Below are positions 43,755 to 43,810 of a stretch of 43,810 nucleotides of DNA, one piece after another; the first letter of the stretch is position 1; every line of letters begins with the position of its first letter. The stretch covers positions 1 through 43,810 of the forward strand of contig CABXBH010000007.1 of NCBI GenBank assembly GCA_902510415.1, given 5' to 3'. The notes under the pieces are model-generated. The model did no database searches, had not been told where the DNA came from, and saw only the letters and a list, made by a program, of their open reading frames with translations. The DNA is from an uncultured Bacteroidota bacterium. Its GTDB lineage: Bacteria; Bacteroidota; Bacteroidia; Flavobacteriales; Flavobacteriaceae. The position numbers and the translations under genes are program-made.

Positions 43755-43810
43755 ATTTAATATTTTTTTGACCCCAAAGTTCAGTTAAGTGTAATAAATC
43801 AATTTGAAAA

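Noticed and set aside
1-43810. tRNA, rRNA, CRISPR arrays, riboswitches
   Set aside because: No cloverleaf-like, rRNA-like, regularly spaced repeat or recognisable riboswitch sequence was found in the short intergenic gaps.

Overview
The window looks like chromosomal DNA of an AT-rich marine Flavobacteriia (Bacteroidota). The evidence is type IX secretion (T9SS) C-terminal tails, DUF3078 and TSP3-OmpA envelope proteins, a GPH-type sugar symporter, Bacteroidota-type -7 promoter boxes (TAnnTTTG) and almost no Shine-Dalgarno sequences. No rRNA, tRNA, CRISPR array or complete mobile element was seen. Coding density is very high: the largest gap is 187 bp (27437-27623) and no stretch over 300 bp lacks a gene.

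Region 1 (1-14.5 kb) is a xylan-utilisation locus that probably continues leftward. It starts inside a T9SS-secreted FN3/choice-of-anchor-J protein, followed by a terminator and a tight plus-strand operon (GH10 xylanase, GPH symporter, cytoplasmic GH43). Then come a second, divergent GH10 (minus), a plus-strand S1 sulfatase plus acetyl-xylan-esterase-like hydrolase, and a minus-strand run FGE lipoprotein - xylB - xylA - SSS symporter. Together these cover desulfation and deacetylation, chain cleavage, import, cytoplasmic debranching or exo-cleavage, and conversion of xylose to xylulose 5-phosphate. The formylglycine-generating enzyme keeps both active-site cysteines and is predicted to be an exported lipoprotein, so it is a candidate dedicated activator of the sulfatase. 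No SusC/SusD pair and no regulator are in the window.

Region 2 (14.5-32 kb) mixes small proteins with further glycan enzymes. It has a 49-aa basic protein, an SGNH hydrolase, an NTF2-like lipoprotein, a 50-aa single-TM protein, a 70-aa Cys-tailed protein, a large Asp-box/GEVED/T9SS protein, a GH53 galactanase, an SDR-like protein, a GH3, a DUF457 membrane protein, SixA, DoxX, an alpha/beta hydrolase, a small barrel protein, a BI-1 homologue, a DUF3078 protein and a GH2 beta-mannosidase.

Region 3 (32-43.8 kb) is more housekeeping in character: a tyrosine-recombinase-like protein that appears to have lost its catalytic residues, AddB-like nuclease, TSP3-OmpA, AddA-like helicase-nuclease, Mn-type SOD, a long PurF-like amidotransferase and the C-terminal part of a PfkB kinase that seems frameshifted near the window edge.

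The most noteworthy observations are the exported FGE paired with a CxAxR (not CxPxR) sulfatase inside a xylan locus, the catalytically degenerate but intact recombinase, three unannotated-looking small proteins, and a symmetric palindrome that supplies a -7-like box to each of two divergent genes.
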